Made by a program: the position numbers and the translations under genes. Of a DNA stretch of 64,000 nt, positions 11,461 to 24,971 are shown one piece after another. The stretch comes from Larus michahellis (taxonomy: Eukaryota; Chordata; Aves; Charadriiformes; Laridae): contig NC_133898.1 in assembly GCF_964199755.1 (NCBI RefSeq), forward strand, positions 128,214,224 to 128,278,223, written 5' to 3'. The notes beneath the pieces are model-generated. The model was not told the DNA's origin. It ran no database searches and saw only the letters and a list, made by a program, of their open reading frames with translations. Position 1 is the stretch's first letter, and each line of letters opens with the position of its first letter.

Positions 11461-14400
11461 GCTCGCCTCTCCCCTTTCCCCTTCCTCTCTCCATCCTCAC
11501 CTCTCTTTTTGCATGCTCACCCTGGTCTCCTTCTGTGCCAGGACCTCCAGCTCCAGGATCCTTTCCCATTGGCAGCGCGGGAAGGAGAGGATGATATTAC
11601 CATAGGGGTGATGGGAACGACCCCCACCACCCAAACTGATGTTGTAGCTGTCCCATCCCACCATGCCCACCGTGTCTTGGTGTGGTGGGGAAGGAATGTG
11701 CTGGACCAAAAAAGGGGAATTCAGCAGCAGTGTCTCCAAAGAGCACATCTGCCCTTCCGCACCCATGAAAGGACACACTCTGAGAGTCATTGCTTTTCTT
11801 CAAAATACATTCATAAAACCAACACACCTGATTTAGAATTTTTTTGGCTGCAAAATTTCCTTTTCTCCCAGGGCAGGTTCAAATCGATTTGAGCCACAAG
11901 TTGTCTTTTCGACTCCAAACTTTGACGTAAAGATGTTGATTGAAAATGAAACTCCTTTCCCTCCCTGAAAAGCAAAACAAACTGAAACAACCTGGACCTT
12001 TCAACTTGCTTGCCTTGAGGACATCATCATACTTGCAAACCGGCTTTCGCAAAGGGTTTATTTTTACTGGCAATGATTGCCACGTGGAGGATTTCTGATA
12101 GCCTGGCTTGGGTGTACCAGGTCAAAAAGTGGATTTCCGGTTGCTGGTGTCTCTCCTAACACAAAGCTGCTCTCAGGAGGCTGGTAGTGGTGGTGCTCAG
12201 GCTGGGAAGTGTCTCCTTCAGGAAAATCAGTTTCTTGAGATGGGCCAAAACTTTCAATAATAGCTTTGTGGAAAGTTGACTCCAGCCACTTCATAGTTTC
12301 ATCTCAGGGAAGAAGACAAGGTGTTTTTAAGGCATACCAAGCTGATCACCTCCAAAATGAAGTCAGCCTGTTTTCCATAAAGAAGGCAATTCCAGATTTC
12401 ATAATAAAAAAATATGGAAATCTTCTAGCATTACAGAACATTCTGTATTCACACATATGCAGGCAGAGGTCATGGAAAGGCACCACCTGCAAGTGACAAC
12501 ACCTTTGCTCTGTAGAAGACTTTCCATTGACTTTGAGAGAGACTGGACCAGCTGTCTGAGAATAAGGAAAAGGATGCAGGTGAAAAGAAGCTGACTTCTA
12601 CCAAGCTGGGGGGAGCACTGCGTAGCTGACGGGTGTCTTAAATGTTCATGTCTGAACCATTTTTAATCCTTGAGGACAGAGGCTGGGGTCACACCACGGT
12701 TTGCTCCAGGCCACAGTTGTCTTCTCGTTCCATGGCTCCTCCAGAGGACGTGGTGTTGTACAGCATGCCAGGACCACCGAGATACAAGGGGTGTGGGGGA
12801 CAGAGCCAAGATACTTTAACCTTTAACATACAGTCATAAGGGGCAAGCCACAACACATCTTGCAGGCAATAGGAAGACTGGAGTCATTCAGTTCCTCTGC
12901 CCCCCAGCTGACAGGGAAAAAAGCAAGATGAGAAAAAAACATTATCATCAAGAATGTTGGGATACGAGACCTAATACGAGATGCTGCTTTTTGACTGGGT
13001 GTGCATTTCCTTTTAATTTTATTTCAGGACAGGTGAAAAAAAAAGGGTTCATGCCAGCCTCTGAAGTCCTGAGGCCGTTTTTCAGGTGAGAAAACCATTC
13101 TCTGGCCATTTATTCGCAAAGCAGCAGACCTTTGTGCCTAGCTCTGGATTGTCATGGAGAAACATTAAAATGAGATGGCCAAAGAATAAAAGCTGATCCC
13201 AGTACTGAGAGACTAGGAACTAAATGCCTGATCTGGACTGTAAAGGTCTTCAAACCTATAGGCTGAGAAATGAGATAATTTTAAACAGAAATTCCATCCA
13301 ACACTGACAGGATTCGCTGAAACAAGTACATTTGCATAGGAGAGAGGAATAATAATAATTTTAAAAAATTAAATAAACTGGCTTTCTCCATTAAAAAAGA
13401 AAAGAAAGAGAGTAATTTTGTCCAAAAATTCCCTGCGGGCTCATGTTAGGCCTATATCTGTGGTAGCAGATATGAAAAAGGCATACTGAGGTCATCTAAT
13501 CCAGGGGCCGGAAACCTTTCAAGGGTTGAATGCCAGACTGTATTTTTCTTCCCCAGCAGAAACTCGGCAGTCTCTGTCTGTCTTGAAAAAGGGTGAGCTG
13601 ATGGGTGGGATCCTGGCTCTCAGGATCTAAACCAGCTGCACTCTCCAGGGTTTATCTTCATAGCTCCTCTCCCAGCACTTGCATGATTTACATGGTTTGG
13701 GAGCTGGCTTCAAAATAAGACCCAGTGGTGTGTTTCTTCCATGTAAACAGACCTACAGTGGGAGGAAGTGATCAGTAGGTCACAATGTAGGTGATGGTCT
13801 GAGCTCTTTGGTGGCCTGCAAGCCTTGAACTGATGGGGAAGCATGCTTTGCTGCTACACATAAGTATATCTGGAGGGAAAAGAGGAAAGGGAAGGAGCCA
13901 AGCCTTCACTGGATGGAGGTCTATGGTAACAATACTATGTTTAAAATGGGTAGGAGCAACTTTATGCTTAATTTGAGGCCTCCCTGTGCTGGAGGAAGGG
14001 GAGGGAGGGAGGGATTCAGCTTGCAGGATCAGACACCTGCACTAGGTAGGTACATTGGAGGGGTCTCCATAGGCTCCAATTGCCTGAACTCCCATAATAG
14101 TCTCTGGACATCCATCCATGCAGGCAGAAAACAGATCAATTTGCCATAATCCAGGCACCATGTTTAGGTCAGCCTTGGGATATCCCCACTTAATCACCAA
14201 TTGCTGGACAGAAGGCCATGAGTCATCTGTATTTACTTTGCTTTCTAGCCCCATGTGGGCATCTTGGCTGCTCTGGTACATCTTCAGTGAGGACAACTAC
14301 CTTAAGCCCTAAATTTAGGTCTGAATCTTTAAATTCAATCCCACCCAAGATCTGTACAGGAGGATAAACACTATGCGTTTCTCTGCAGCCAAAGAAGATC

Positions 14401-16559
14401 TCCCCGTGGGTTTTGGCATGTTGAAGGTAGAGGGTTTTTCATGAGAGCACAGTACCCCCACAGTCATACCAGTAAGGAAATCCCATTGGCTTCAAAAAAT
14501 CTTTAAGGAGCTGGTCTGGAGACTCCTGTGTTTTGTAACAATTTCTACTGAAGCATTTCCAAAACACAGCACTGGGCATCTGCAAGAATTTGAGACCAGA
14601 CCCAGGCTGTTCTCCTTCCTGAAATCCAGAATCTACCCCACATCTCCTGTCTCTGGGTCTCTGAAGCCTGTTCCCCAGTCCTCAACCATGTCTGCAGCTA
14701 ACACAACACAGCTTCTACCTTTCAAAGCCAGATCTAAGAACCGATGAGGTCAGAGGAGGGAAACAGCACAGCAATGAGGTCATTTCAACTGTAGTTTGAG
14801 CCCTCAGGCAGCTTTGATCATTTCAACAAAGAAACGTGTCACAGGGAAACACCTTCCTCTTCTGGGCTGCAGTTCAGCGCTGTAGAGCCCCTCTTCTTCA
14901 ACTAGTCTTGAGACAAAGATGGCATGGTTTCTTCTGGAAGAGAGTGGCTGTTTCAGGAATCATTTATTTCCAGAAGGGATGATGCTTTTTAAATAATGTC
15001 GAATGGTCCTTTCTTCATGGAAAATTTCCTGCAAAATCTATGGCCATTAAAGCTTTCCCCGTGGGAACAGAGGTTTTAGTCTATTGCCCTGGTGGTGTTC
15101 CAGAGTAGATAATTTCTTCTGCAAACATTTCCCCGTATTTTCCATGGAAAGTCAGACTACTTCTCCCGCTTTGTCCTGGAGGTGATCAGTGCTGGAAGAC
15201 CGCAAGCCCTGATCCATGGCAACGGATGCAGACTGTTTGCCTCAGGGCCATGTTTGCCTCGGTCAATGATAGACAAGAGGTAGGAACCTCTGGGGGATTG
15301 GGACCTCCAGGAGGATATTGAGTTTTGAGGGAGCGTGGGTCAACCTCTGAAAGACCATTTCATCTTGATTGACTCCGAAGAAGCCTTTAGCACTTCAGGA
15401 GCACCTTCTGGAAAATTGTCTTGGTCCTTCACAAGCAGACCTCTACAAAAAAAAGCAACCACAGCACAAACTGTACCCCCATCACTCCTGATGAGCAGGG
15501 GAGCCTCCATCCCTCTTTCTTTCAAGCAGGGAGGAAGTTCTCTCTTTCCTTGTACACCTTAGTACTAATGCCGGGCACTTTGACAAGAAAATACCCTCCT
15601 TCCATCTAGCTAGCATCAGAAGCTGGGTTCAGGTTGGGTCTTTCAATACTCACAAGACTTCGCAGTGGGACTGACATGGGGGGCTCCTTCAGTTGGCCAG
15701 TGTCTGTTTATTGAAACAAAGAGAGCAGAGGTAGGATCAAGATGCAAGAGTCAGAGCTCCTTACCTGACAAGGTCTCCTCCACAGCCTTCCACCTTCAGC
15801 AGCTTTGCCTGGCCATCTTGGCTTCATTACAATCATGTAGATGATGGGCCTCTGCCTTCCTTTTTTTGCATTCTTCAACATTTTTAGTTTTGCTTCTGCC
15901 TTTAGATAATGAGGAAATGATCCCCAAGTGTCCAGACTGGTAAGAAAGCCCACAAGTTTGGGGAGAAGAGAAAGGTTTTGATCAGAAATTTTTCAGAAGA
16001 AAAATATGTAAGAAAGTTTTGTTGAAAAAAACCATAATTTTTTGTTTGTTTGTTTACTTTTCACTGAAAGTCTCAACTTCGGTGAAACAGAAGGTTGATC
16101 TATGAAGATTTTCAGCCAGATCTGATTCTCCATCTCTGGAGTTTCATGTTTTCTACCGCTTTAATGTGCAACAACCTTGTAGCTCTGGTCCACTTCTAAG
16201 TACTTGGGTAGGAGGCAGCACCCATTCCCCAGCATAAAATCCATGTTCTGCCCTTACACCAGGGCTTTGGCCAGGGCTGGTCTTGCACCAGCTGGGTTGT
16301 GGCAAGCTCTGAACCCCTTGTTATTCCCATAGAGGTGTGAGCAAACGTGAGCATAGGGACCAGGGCATAAGGACCACGACCTGGGTCACATCTTGCTGTC
16401 CCAGATTTTCACTGGTCTTTACAGAATCCCCACTGCAGGGTTTCTCTAGGACCTGTCTGGCCAATGACTGTAGCGCTGGCACTAAAAAAAACCTTCTCAA
16501 CTGAAAGTCAGGCCAGCACGTCCGCTGGAAAAATGACATAACCCTGTCACGTAATCTGG

Positions 16560-16700
16560 AGTTCCTCCTTTGGGGCAGCCTCGCGGGCCGGGGCGGTTTG
16601 AGAGGAGATCAAAGGGCAGCACAGGAAAACGGGAGCGGAGCCCACAGAGGGAAAAACACCCTCACTTGCCGGCCGGGGGACTAATCGCAGCCCTTGGCGG
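16560..16700. promoter_or_regulatory. Candidate element with perfect TCF/LEF site
   Basis: AGATCAAAGGG at 16606-16616 matches the TCF/LEF consensus fully. A CTAATC (bicoid-type homeodomain core) lies near 16680. The surroundings are CpG-rich compared with flanks. Confidence 0.25.
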
Positions 16701-17349
16701 ACTTTGGGAGTTCCCGTTCACAGGAGGGATGGAGACAGACATCCTCGTCTGGCTCCGGACACCCAGCTGGGTGCGGGCATGGCGTCTTTCTCCATGCCTC
16801 TCCCACCTTATCATTTGGACTGGTGTGAGATGGTGGCTTGAGACAAGAACCGGCCACTGTTGTGCCTGATGCTCTTCAAGCCCCATGGAAGAGAGGATCT
16901 TGACCCAAAAGAGCTTGGGAGCCTGCAGTTACCCAGGGCAGTGCCACCAGCATGCCCTCCCCTGCATTTCTGGGGCTGACTTCCCACCCTCCCTGACTCC
17001 CGAGTACCCGGGGAAAATACAGGAGATGGGTGAGGGAGGTGAAATAGCAAGGAAAAGCCTCTAAAATCGATGGGTCCCATGCCAGGACTGGTGATTCTGG
17101 GGGATCTGCACTGGGTACATCCTTGCACACAGAGCCCGGCTCAGTCTTGCATCGCGGACCCTTGCCATCCTTTATCCTTGCTGCCCATCCCTGCATCTGT
17201 GGGGCATTTGCCACCACCTGCACCCCCAACCACATCCTCCCACCCCAGCTCCATCTGCCCACCGGTGCCCACGCCGGGGGGATTTGCATTGCCCAGGGTT
17301 TGTGGTTTCTGACCCCTGACTTGCCGGCTGCCACTGGAATTCCCTATCG

Positions 17350-17480
17350 CTCTGTGACTCAGCTGACAGAAAGGGAGACAATGGCATTTTACATCAGCCC
17401 AGGCTATCAGGAGCCTGCCTTATCTGAGCTGTGTTTTTCTATTAGTCTAACACTCCATTGTGCATCCCTTTATCAGCTGC
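17350..17480. promoter_or_regulatory. Candidate enhancer: GATA, E-box and AP-1/MAF cluster
   Basis: Within 130 bp: TGACTCA (17355) overlapping CAGCTG (17360), CTTATCT (17419, GATA on minus), and TTATCA (17470) overlapping a second CAGCTG (17474). Fused GATA/E-box sites are known from blood, cardiac and endoderm enhancers. Position between BLK and the presumed GATA4 side makes an enhancer plausible, but this is motif reading only. Confidence 0.3.
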
Positions 17481-17549
17481 AATGTTGATGTAATGCTGGC
17501 TTGGAAGTGGTTTCTGCATCCTAGCACTAAGACAGCTCACTTTTATTTC

Positions 17550-17575
17550 GGGGGGGTGGGGAGGGAAGGGGAGGG
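17550..17575 (+). other. G-quadruplex-type sequence
   Basis: Five runs of three or more G with 1-2 base spacers (G7, G4, G3, G4, G3). A second G-rich stretch follows at about 17625-17668. This fits the usual G4 rule. Function is unknown. Confidence 0.6.
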
Positions 17576-20500
17576 CGCGAGAGGAGGGTTTATCGGGATT
17601 CTCAGGAGATAGGAACCCTTCTCCAGCAGGGAGCGGGGAGGGAGGGCTGGCTGGGTGGTGGAGGGGGGCTACCAGCCCGAGCTGAGTGGACTATTTACAG
17701 CCAGCAATTTATTGAACATAATTTCTGCTCCCCACCTCCAGAAGGTATTTTTAACTGATGTGCTCACTTGTCAGGATAAATGTCCTCTCTGATTCCTTCT
17801 GCAAGCCCCAGAAGGTGCAGACCTGGCTTTCTGCAGCCAGACTGGCCCGGCTGCTGGTGGCAGGGTGAGCTCAGACTTGTCCTGCCATATGGGTCATCCC
17901 TAACAGCACCTTCCAGGGCAGCTTTTCACTGGCTGATATACTAGTTAAGCTCCCGCTGTGGCTTTTCCCCAGGTTTTTTTCACTTCTCCAGGCACCTTTT
18001 TTCACAAAGCAGATGGTGACTTGGCATCCTTAAGTGGCCAATGGCTTAAAAAAATTCTGGGGTTGGATGGGAAGGACAAATAGAAGCTACCTGCATGAAG
18101 TAATAACATGACAAGGTGGCTTCATAGGCTTTTCTTCCCGAGGTTAAAACCCTCAAGACCCATCTCCATTACAGCAACAGGGCCAGAGTCACTTCAGCTG
18201 CTACATGGGAAGAGGGAAGCACATTGAATTTATGCTAATAGAGCAACATGAGGTATTCAGGTGGGATTACGTGTGTTATTTTTAGCCTATTCAGCAGTAG
18301 CAAGAGCAGCAATGAGGTTGTCAACCCAAGGCATAGGCCATCTGGAGCCATACCTGATCATCATCCCTGAGTACTATGGTTTGATTCCATTCAGCTGTCC
18401 CAACACACACGGCCCCGCTGCACGACCATCCTCTGGCCAAAGTCAGCAAGACCAGTATTTTCAAGCCCCCTGTAATTCCCTCTTGGAGCAGTCTCTGGTG
18501 TGAGGGAGGTGGACTCCATTAGATGTTGTTTGCATCCTCCTTGATTGGATTTCATGTTTATCCTTTCCTAATGACTCCATGCGCGGAGGTAGGATCAGAA
18601 GATGTTTGCAGGCACGTCTGCCAGCTTGGGTTTCCACTGCTTATAATGAACTTGCTTGTTTGCTGTTTTACTTTGCTCAAGCCCAGTAGGCTGGTAAAGA
18701 AGCTGCAGCTGGGATATGTCCTCATAAAGTATGTATAGCCACTTGTAGAAGCCATACAATAATTAATGTGCTATTAATAAGAACCTGGTATGACTCAGAC
18801 TTCAGCTGGTTCACTAGCGCCTGGTTCACAGTGTGACCAAGCAGCAGGCAGCATTGATTTCGGACTTTGGGTTCAACTGCTGGGTGAGTCACCCCAGGCT
18901 GTATTGTGGGGCTGTAGATAGGTGTCTGCTGCACATCCATCACCCCAGAGGCTCAGCAGCTCGGTGTCAGCTCAGCAGGCTTATTTGATGTGGAAGGACA
19001 AGCAATTACATGTCTTGCTACAGACCCCAAACTCTTTTTTAATAGCTAGAGTCAGGCTCAAGGCTTTTCTGTGACACATAAGAAGAGTTTGTGGAGCTCC
19101 AAAAAGCTACTCAGGACTCATTTGCATCCCTTCAGAATTTATCCTCAAGACAAGAAGAACTTACAGTGAACTGCAAATACTAACTCCAGGCAAACTCTCT
19201 GCACACGTGTGAGCGTCATCCTCTGGGCCATCGTCTGGGGTGTGATGGACATGGCTCTCCAGCTGCAGGGGTACTCACACACAACATGTTTTCCACAGAG
19301 GAGAAGGTGCGTGGTGGCACGTATGTATGCATCTTGCAGCACTTTCCATTGAGGTCTGGTGCTGGAAATTTCCTCATACGTGGTAGTGTGTCCTGTCCAC
19401 CACTAATTCAGACATGAACAACAGCACTTTTCATCCACATCGAATAGGCTTCAGCCTGGGACTTTTGTATTTGCCTGCCAGTACTTTTGCATTTGTTTTT
19501 GCATACCTTGGATAACTACGTTTGCATGTTGACCCCTGGAGATGCGTGAAGACCACAGCATGTTTTACTTGCAATGGAGAAACCAAACCAGGTCTTTCTG
19601 AGAAGACATTCAGAGTTTGTTTGATTTATTGCTCCTTTGTACAAGATGGCACCCATCGGATTAGTGGAAATCCCACTGTGATGGGGACTTGACAGACCTG
19701 GGTTTAAATAGCCCTTAGGTGGTAGTTCTGAAGTGCTGATGAAGGGAAAGCAAGAGTAGAAACATGAACCACGCTGGGCAGAGTGAGTCATGTAAATGGT
19801 TACTGCCCATTCCCACCACATATATGGTTTGAATTTGCTCTTGTGTCCTCAGACCCCCAAATAGAAATGTGGAAGCGCTTATGCATTGGGGTACAGCAGT
19901 CCTGGAGGGTCTTAGCTTGCAGATGTCCTACCTGGACCAGCCAGTGAAGCTGTTTTTGCTCTTGCCTCTTCCTCTCTAGCCTCTGGCTGCCCGTGGCAAG
20001 GGCCGGCTGCTCTCTCTGCCCGGCGAGTGGCTGCGGTTTCGTCTCAGTCATCATTTCTATTGTTATCTGCCCATTATCTGATCCTCTCCCAGGCCAGGCC
20101 AGGAAACATCCTTCTGTCTCTGTCTTCGACGGCGCTCCATCCTCTTCCTCCTTGGAGAAGACAAAAGCAAAACAAGCGCATAATGAATCAGACATTTCCC
20201 TTCTCACTTTGCCCCTTACTTCCCCCTCTCATTTTTTATGCAGACCAATTTCTGCCTTTTCCCTCCTGTTTGTTTGGGATGTGGCCTGTGCAGTTCCCCT
20301 GTGCTCAGCATCCCGGGGAGTCTGGCCGGCTCCTTTCAGTGTCAGCGGGAGTTCAGCGGCGGGTAAGGCTGATAGGGCTCCTCTGGCCCCCACCGCGTCC
20401 TCAAACCTAACGTCTGCAAGAAGTTTGGCCTCATGACACCAGGGCATGGGATCAAACCCAGCAAGCTGAACTCCAGCCCAGCTAGAGGTTCATGTGGGTT

Positions 20501-21190
20501 CAGAAAAGCAACTGGACAGTTGGGTGGAGGAAAAACAGTCTATCGAGGACCATCAAACATGAGATCAGCTTCATCCAGTTCAGGATGTCACGTGGCAGCA
20601 ACTTGCTAGAGGTTGGAAGAGGGTGTTGGGGAAGCATTGGTCCATCCTTGCCTTGATTTTGTATTCTTTCATTGGCATTGCTGGACAAGATGTGGGACAC
20701 CCACTTTTATGCACTCTGTGTGTTTGACTTTGGCTGCAGAACAGGATGTTGCAAAGCTCTGCCCGTGAAACCCAGCACTCCTTGGTCTGTGGTGATTTTT
20801 CACATTTGCAGTGTCACAAAACAATGTCAGGTCCTACTTCCAATATTCTGTGGGGTGTGCATTGCTTTAAAACCAGAGTGGTCCTGGTCTGCTTTGGACC
20901 TGGATGAGATAGCTGTATTGAAGGCCTGAAAAGAAAGCCATGCTTGTGAGACATTGTGGCTCACCAAGTACATCCACCAGTCCCTATCTGAGCAACTTCT
21001 CCCTCTCCTTCACCTTTCTCCACTAGCTATCAATACTGCATTTTGGCTCTTCTGTTAATTAGCCAACTATTCTTGAGGACCAGAGGCAGGGGAAGGTCTG
21101 GAGATCCCTGCAGTCCAGGGTCAATGCTGCTGTGGGCAGGCAATCCCTGCTCCTGCAGGTCATGTCTTCCAGGTAGGACTTAGGTCTTGG

Positions 21191-21230
21191 GAAGCTCAAC
21201 TGCTTGTTGAGAAGCTCAACTGTTGATTGG
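21191..21230 (+). repeat. 20-bp tandem duplication
   Basis: Two adjacent copies starting gaagctcaactg, differing in the last third. A local replication-slippage product. Confidence 0.8.
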
Positions 21231-21699
21231 TCAAGGGCAAAGGCCACGGTAAAGACTTTGCCAACAATGGTGTGGGTGACTGTGGTCCAGTGACAACGGG
21301 TGTTCCTGGCCTTATTTCCTTGACTGGTATAGGTAGGTAGAAAGAAGAAAATCTGCAGGAAATGTTCGCATTTCTGAAACTTTCCCACTCTTTTCAGAAA
21401 ATGTAGGTGAAAATTAGACACCCCCTCCTCCAGATATAGGGGTTTCTCCAAATGAAGATTCTGTAGTCACATTTTTATGATGACTTTTTGCTGGAAGCAG
21501 GAAGGGACAAATGAAAATATCTAAAAGGAAAGATGAAAACATCCTAATTTTTTTACCTTTATAAAACCTCCTGACTCTTTTCCTGTCATGTCTAACCAGG
21601 CCACATAGCTTAAACCAGAGAGGCTTTCTCTCTGTGAAGGCAGAGATAGACACTGGGAAAGCCACGCTGCTGCTTTAAAGAAGATACGGAAAAATGAGA

Positions 21700-22150
21700 A
21701 AGGGCATGGAGAAAAGAGCTACAGAAATTATCTGAAGAGTGAAGAGAAAGCCTTAGCATGACAGGCTCAGAAAGCTTGTTCTGGTCAGCTTATCAGAAAA
21801 GGAGGTGGAGAGGTGACTGGAGAAGAATTGCTTGGGGTGAAAAATGCCCGATGCGAAAGGTCTCTTTAATCTAACAAAATTGGCCTTCCCATGGCTGCAA
21901 AGCAGAGCCAAACCACCCAGGCTTGTGGTTACCGCTGAGGGTAATTAGTCAACAGGCTACCCAGGTTCTTCATCCCTGGATACCTTTAAATTAAGAGCAG
22001 ATGCCTTTCTGGAAGCAATGTTTTAGCCAAGTGCAAGCTGTTGAGTTATGGGTGGGAGCTACATCTGAATATCATACTAAGAGTGCTGAAATATAATGGG
22101 TTGAGCTATACAGGAGGTGAGACCACGGGGACCTTGGGTGCCATGATTAA
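21700..22150 (+). mobile_element. Ancient amniote CR1/L3-type LINE fossil
   Basis: The order of blocks follows the 3' end of old amniote CR1 elements in plus orientation: gaaaagagctacagaaatta, an 'agcttatcagaaaagg' block, 'gagggtaattagtcaac', 'catccctggatacctttaaa' and 'ctatacaggaggtgagacc'. It is heavily diverged compared with the young avian CR1 copies. It has no coding capacity. Confidence 0.65.
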
Positions 22151-22294
22151 TGAAAAGTGAAGGGGAATTTAGGAAAAGGATGTGGGCAGATTTTTTTTTT
22201 TATTTTATTTTTTGTTACCCAGATGATGGATGGGTAACATTCCTGCTGAGGGACACTTGGCACCTACTCCTTGGCCAGTTTGGTAAGCGCTTAC

Positions 22295-22463
22295 ACAGAA
22301 TCACAGAATCCCAGACTGGCAGGGGTTGAAAGGGCCCTCTGGAGATCATCCAGTCCAAAGCCCCCACCAGAGCAGGGTCACCCAGAGCAGGCGGCACAGG
22401 AACGCGTCCAGGTGGGTTTGAATGTCTCCAGAGACGGAGACTCCACCACCTCTCTGGGCGGCC
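22295..22463 (-). mobile_element. CR1 LINE 3' end
   Basis: Minus-orientation tail: cagaatcacagaatcccaga, ggttgaaagggccctctgga, cagggtcacccagagcaggc and accacctctctgggcggc. It lies about 145 bp from the ancient CR1 that ends near 22150. Confidence 0.92.
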
Positions 22464-23089
22464 TTATGAGACCTTATTCACGGTTATGAAGCTTCTGCTC
22501 AAGGTTAAGATTAATGGCTCAGCAAATCAAGGTGATGGAGAAACCAGAGTGAGAATTTTCACCAGGAAAATTTGGAGAATCCAGGAAATGTTTTCTTGTG
22601 CTTTTATACCGGTGTTATTACACTCCTGGTCCTGCTGGATATGCAGGTCACAAGCAAACAGAAGGACTGTGTGATTTAATACTGCAGTTCCTCAAAACAG
22701 CATCATCCTTTATCACCCATTTTTTTCTTCTTAATTTTTTTTTTTAAAGGCATATTTCACTCCTGGCTGCTTCATTATCAGTGTGCAGTGTTCTCACTGG
22801 GCAAGATTTACAGGACAGACTTTTCCCAAAGGTGTTGCTTGGAAAATGCTTTTCCTGAGCTCTACCTGCCTTTCTGAGCAAAGCTCTCGATGGAGCTTCA
22901 CTGGGAAGAGATACCAGCAGCTAAACAGGGTCTAAACCCACCATTTAGACTATGGGCTGCAAGGTGTGACCATCAGGAGTACAACTTGAGCAAATATTCA
23001 TCAACAGAGGAATAAAAAGAGAGCAGGACTGAAGGATGTTGTAACAGGTAGGGGCCCTTGAAAAACTCAGCCAGTCCAAACACTCCTCC

Positions 23090-23400
23090 CTCAGCTGGAT
23101 TAGACCTCCATAACCTTTCCTCCTTGTTCAGCCTGTTCTTGTAAACCACTGGTGATGGAGACACTGTTCTTCCTCTCTACTCTTGCACTAGACAGGCAAA
23201 TGAGGTACATATCACATTTACCCTATGTCTTATCTTTGAAAGGAACACTCCATGTCCTTCAACTGCTCCTTTTCTTCTGTGTTTTCCACTCCTCTGCTCA
23301 TCCCCATGACTGCATTCTGCATTTCCTCTGCTCGCTCCCATATCCTCCTGTGATGCCCCAAAAGCTGGACCCTGTGCTCCAGCACTGAGCAACCTGGACC
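23090..23400 (-). mobile_element. Possible degenerate CR1-like fragment
   Basis: Short blocks (cagtccaaacactcctccct, accactggtgatggagacac, ctggaccctgtgctccagca) resemble the minus strand of old CR1. The match is weak and interrupted. Confidence 0.35.
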
Positions 23401-24971
23401 TCCCATATCCCAGGTTAGGCACCGGTTATGCTTCCCAGCGTGGAGTTAACCTCCTTTGCACCAGCCAACTCATGCTCAGTTTCTGGTCTGCAATGCAGAT
23501 CCTCTTCTCTTCCTGTTGATCTGTTGCCTTGTGGTTGGCCTCCATCAATCCTAGCTTGTTGCGTGCAGGATCTCTTTACTAAATCCTCCTTTTTCCCATG
23601 ACCCTTCAATCCATGGAGACTACCCTGTATTCTCATGAATACCCGGCCCCCAATACAGAGTTTCTATACCAAGATGTCGATGGAAATACTGTGCTCTCTT
23701 CTTGCTAAGTTCCTCTGACACCCCCAGAACCGGTGGTGACCCAGACCCTCTGGGAGTCAGACTGGCCACCTCCATATGAGATGGAGGTGGGCTCCCAGCC
23801 CTGGGGGGCATCAGTATTTCATGCCTTGTGTACACAGGCTTCAGCATGGCAAGGAGGGGCCGTAGCTTCTTGCATATAGTGAGGCCCCGACGCCTTTCAT
23901 TGCATGGCTGAGGAAAAGAAAGCCCCTCCATTCATTCCTTCTAAGCAGGTTTTCCAGCCCCTCCCGTCTTGACCTCGATTGCTTATCAGCTGGGATATGT
24001 TTATCCTAAATCTTTCTTTTCTCCTTCTCGTGTCTCCCCCTCCACCTCTCCCTTTCCTGCTGTTTCTCCCACTGTTTCTCTCTCCTGGCAGCCCACGTGC
24101 ACACCCCCTTTCCAAGGCCAGGGCTGAGCTTGCAGAGGAGCGGAGCTTCAGACTAAACTTTAATTTGCATGCTCCCTGTTTCAAGGGCACAAGGCGTTTT
24201 TTCGGCTGTTGTTTTTCGCCACTGCAGAACTGGAAGGTTCTGGTTTGTGCCACTGTCGATTGAGACAGCACCGGCGTAATTACAGCATGTTCCCTCCCTG
24301 TGGAATTTAGCAGAGACCAGCTCCTTTTATAGCCCAGCCAGAGCCCCTCCGAGGGACTGCTCCCGTGCCTCTGATAGTCTTTTACGCTCTCTGTCCCCGG
24401 GACTGACGTGAAAGCGCTGCAGTGTTGTCCTCAAGCCCCGCAGGTCCTTTGAGTGGTTCCTAGAAAACCCTCCTGGCACCTTGCCCATGGGGTATAGTCA
24501 CAGCTCTGCCCTGGGGAGGCTGTGCCAGGCCTTGGCCCCTCTGTCTGCAAAGTCTCTGCTGCTGCAGACATTATGCAGAGACCAGGTCCTTAAAAAATTG
24601 ACATTACGGAGGATCTAGTGTGACCTCCCCTGTTGTGCACGTGTCCCATCTCCAGGAGCTCTACGTGGTTACCACTTCCCAGATAATTCATGAACCCTTT
24701 TCCTTGGTCTTGGTTTTGCCCGAGGAATGTCCATACCACCCCAACCATGGTCCCTGCATGTAAGAATGCAGATCAGGACCTAACCTCCCTGTGACGATCT
24801 CCTTCCAAAGCAGTGGTGGAGGGGGGGAAGGCGCAAGCGGTGAGGTGAGGTAGAAGGAGTCTTGCACTGCTGTTTTCTGAGAGATGCTTGTGCTGTGGGA
24901 AATCTGGGCCTCTGGCATCCTGGGAGTTAACAGCAGCAGCTGGTTGTGCTGATTAAATAGGAAGAATGAAT

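Larger units (their letters stand above)
10261..21699. other. Long intergenic stretch almost free of young repeats
   Basis: About 11 kb without a recognisable young CR1 copy. It contains the candidate elements at 11.3-11.46, 16.56-16.7 and 17.35-17.48 kb and G-rich tracts near 13990-14015 and 17550-17668. No exon was recognised. Confidence 0.6.

Noticed and set aside
11311..11892. 193-codon plus-strand open frame
   Set aside because: No recognisable domain; overlaps several other frames of similar length, as GC-moderate non-coding DNA often does.
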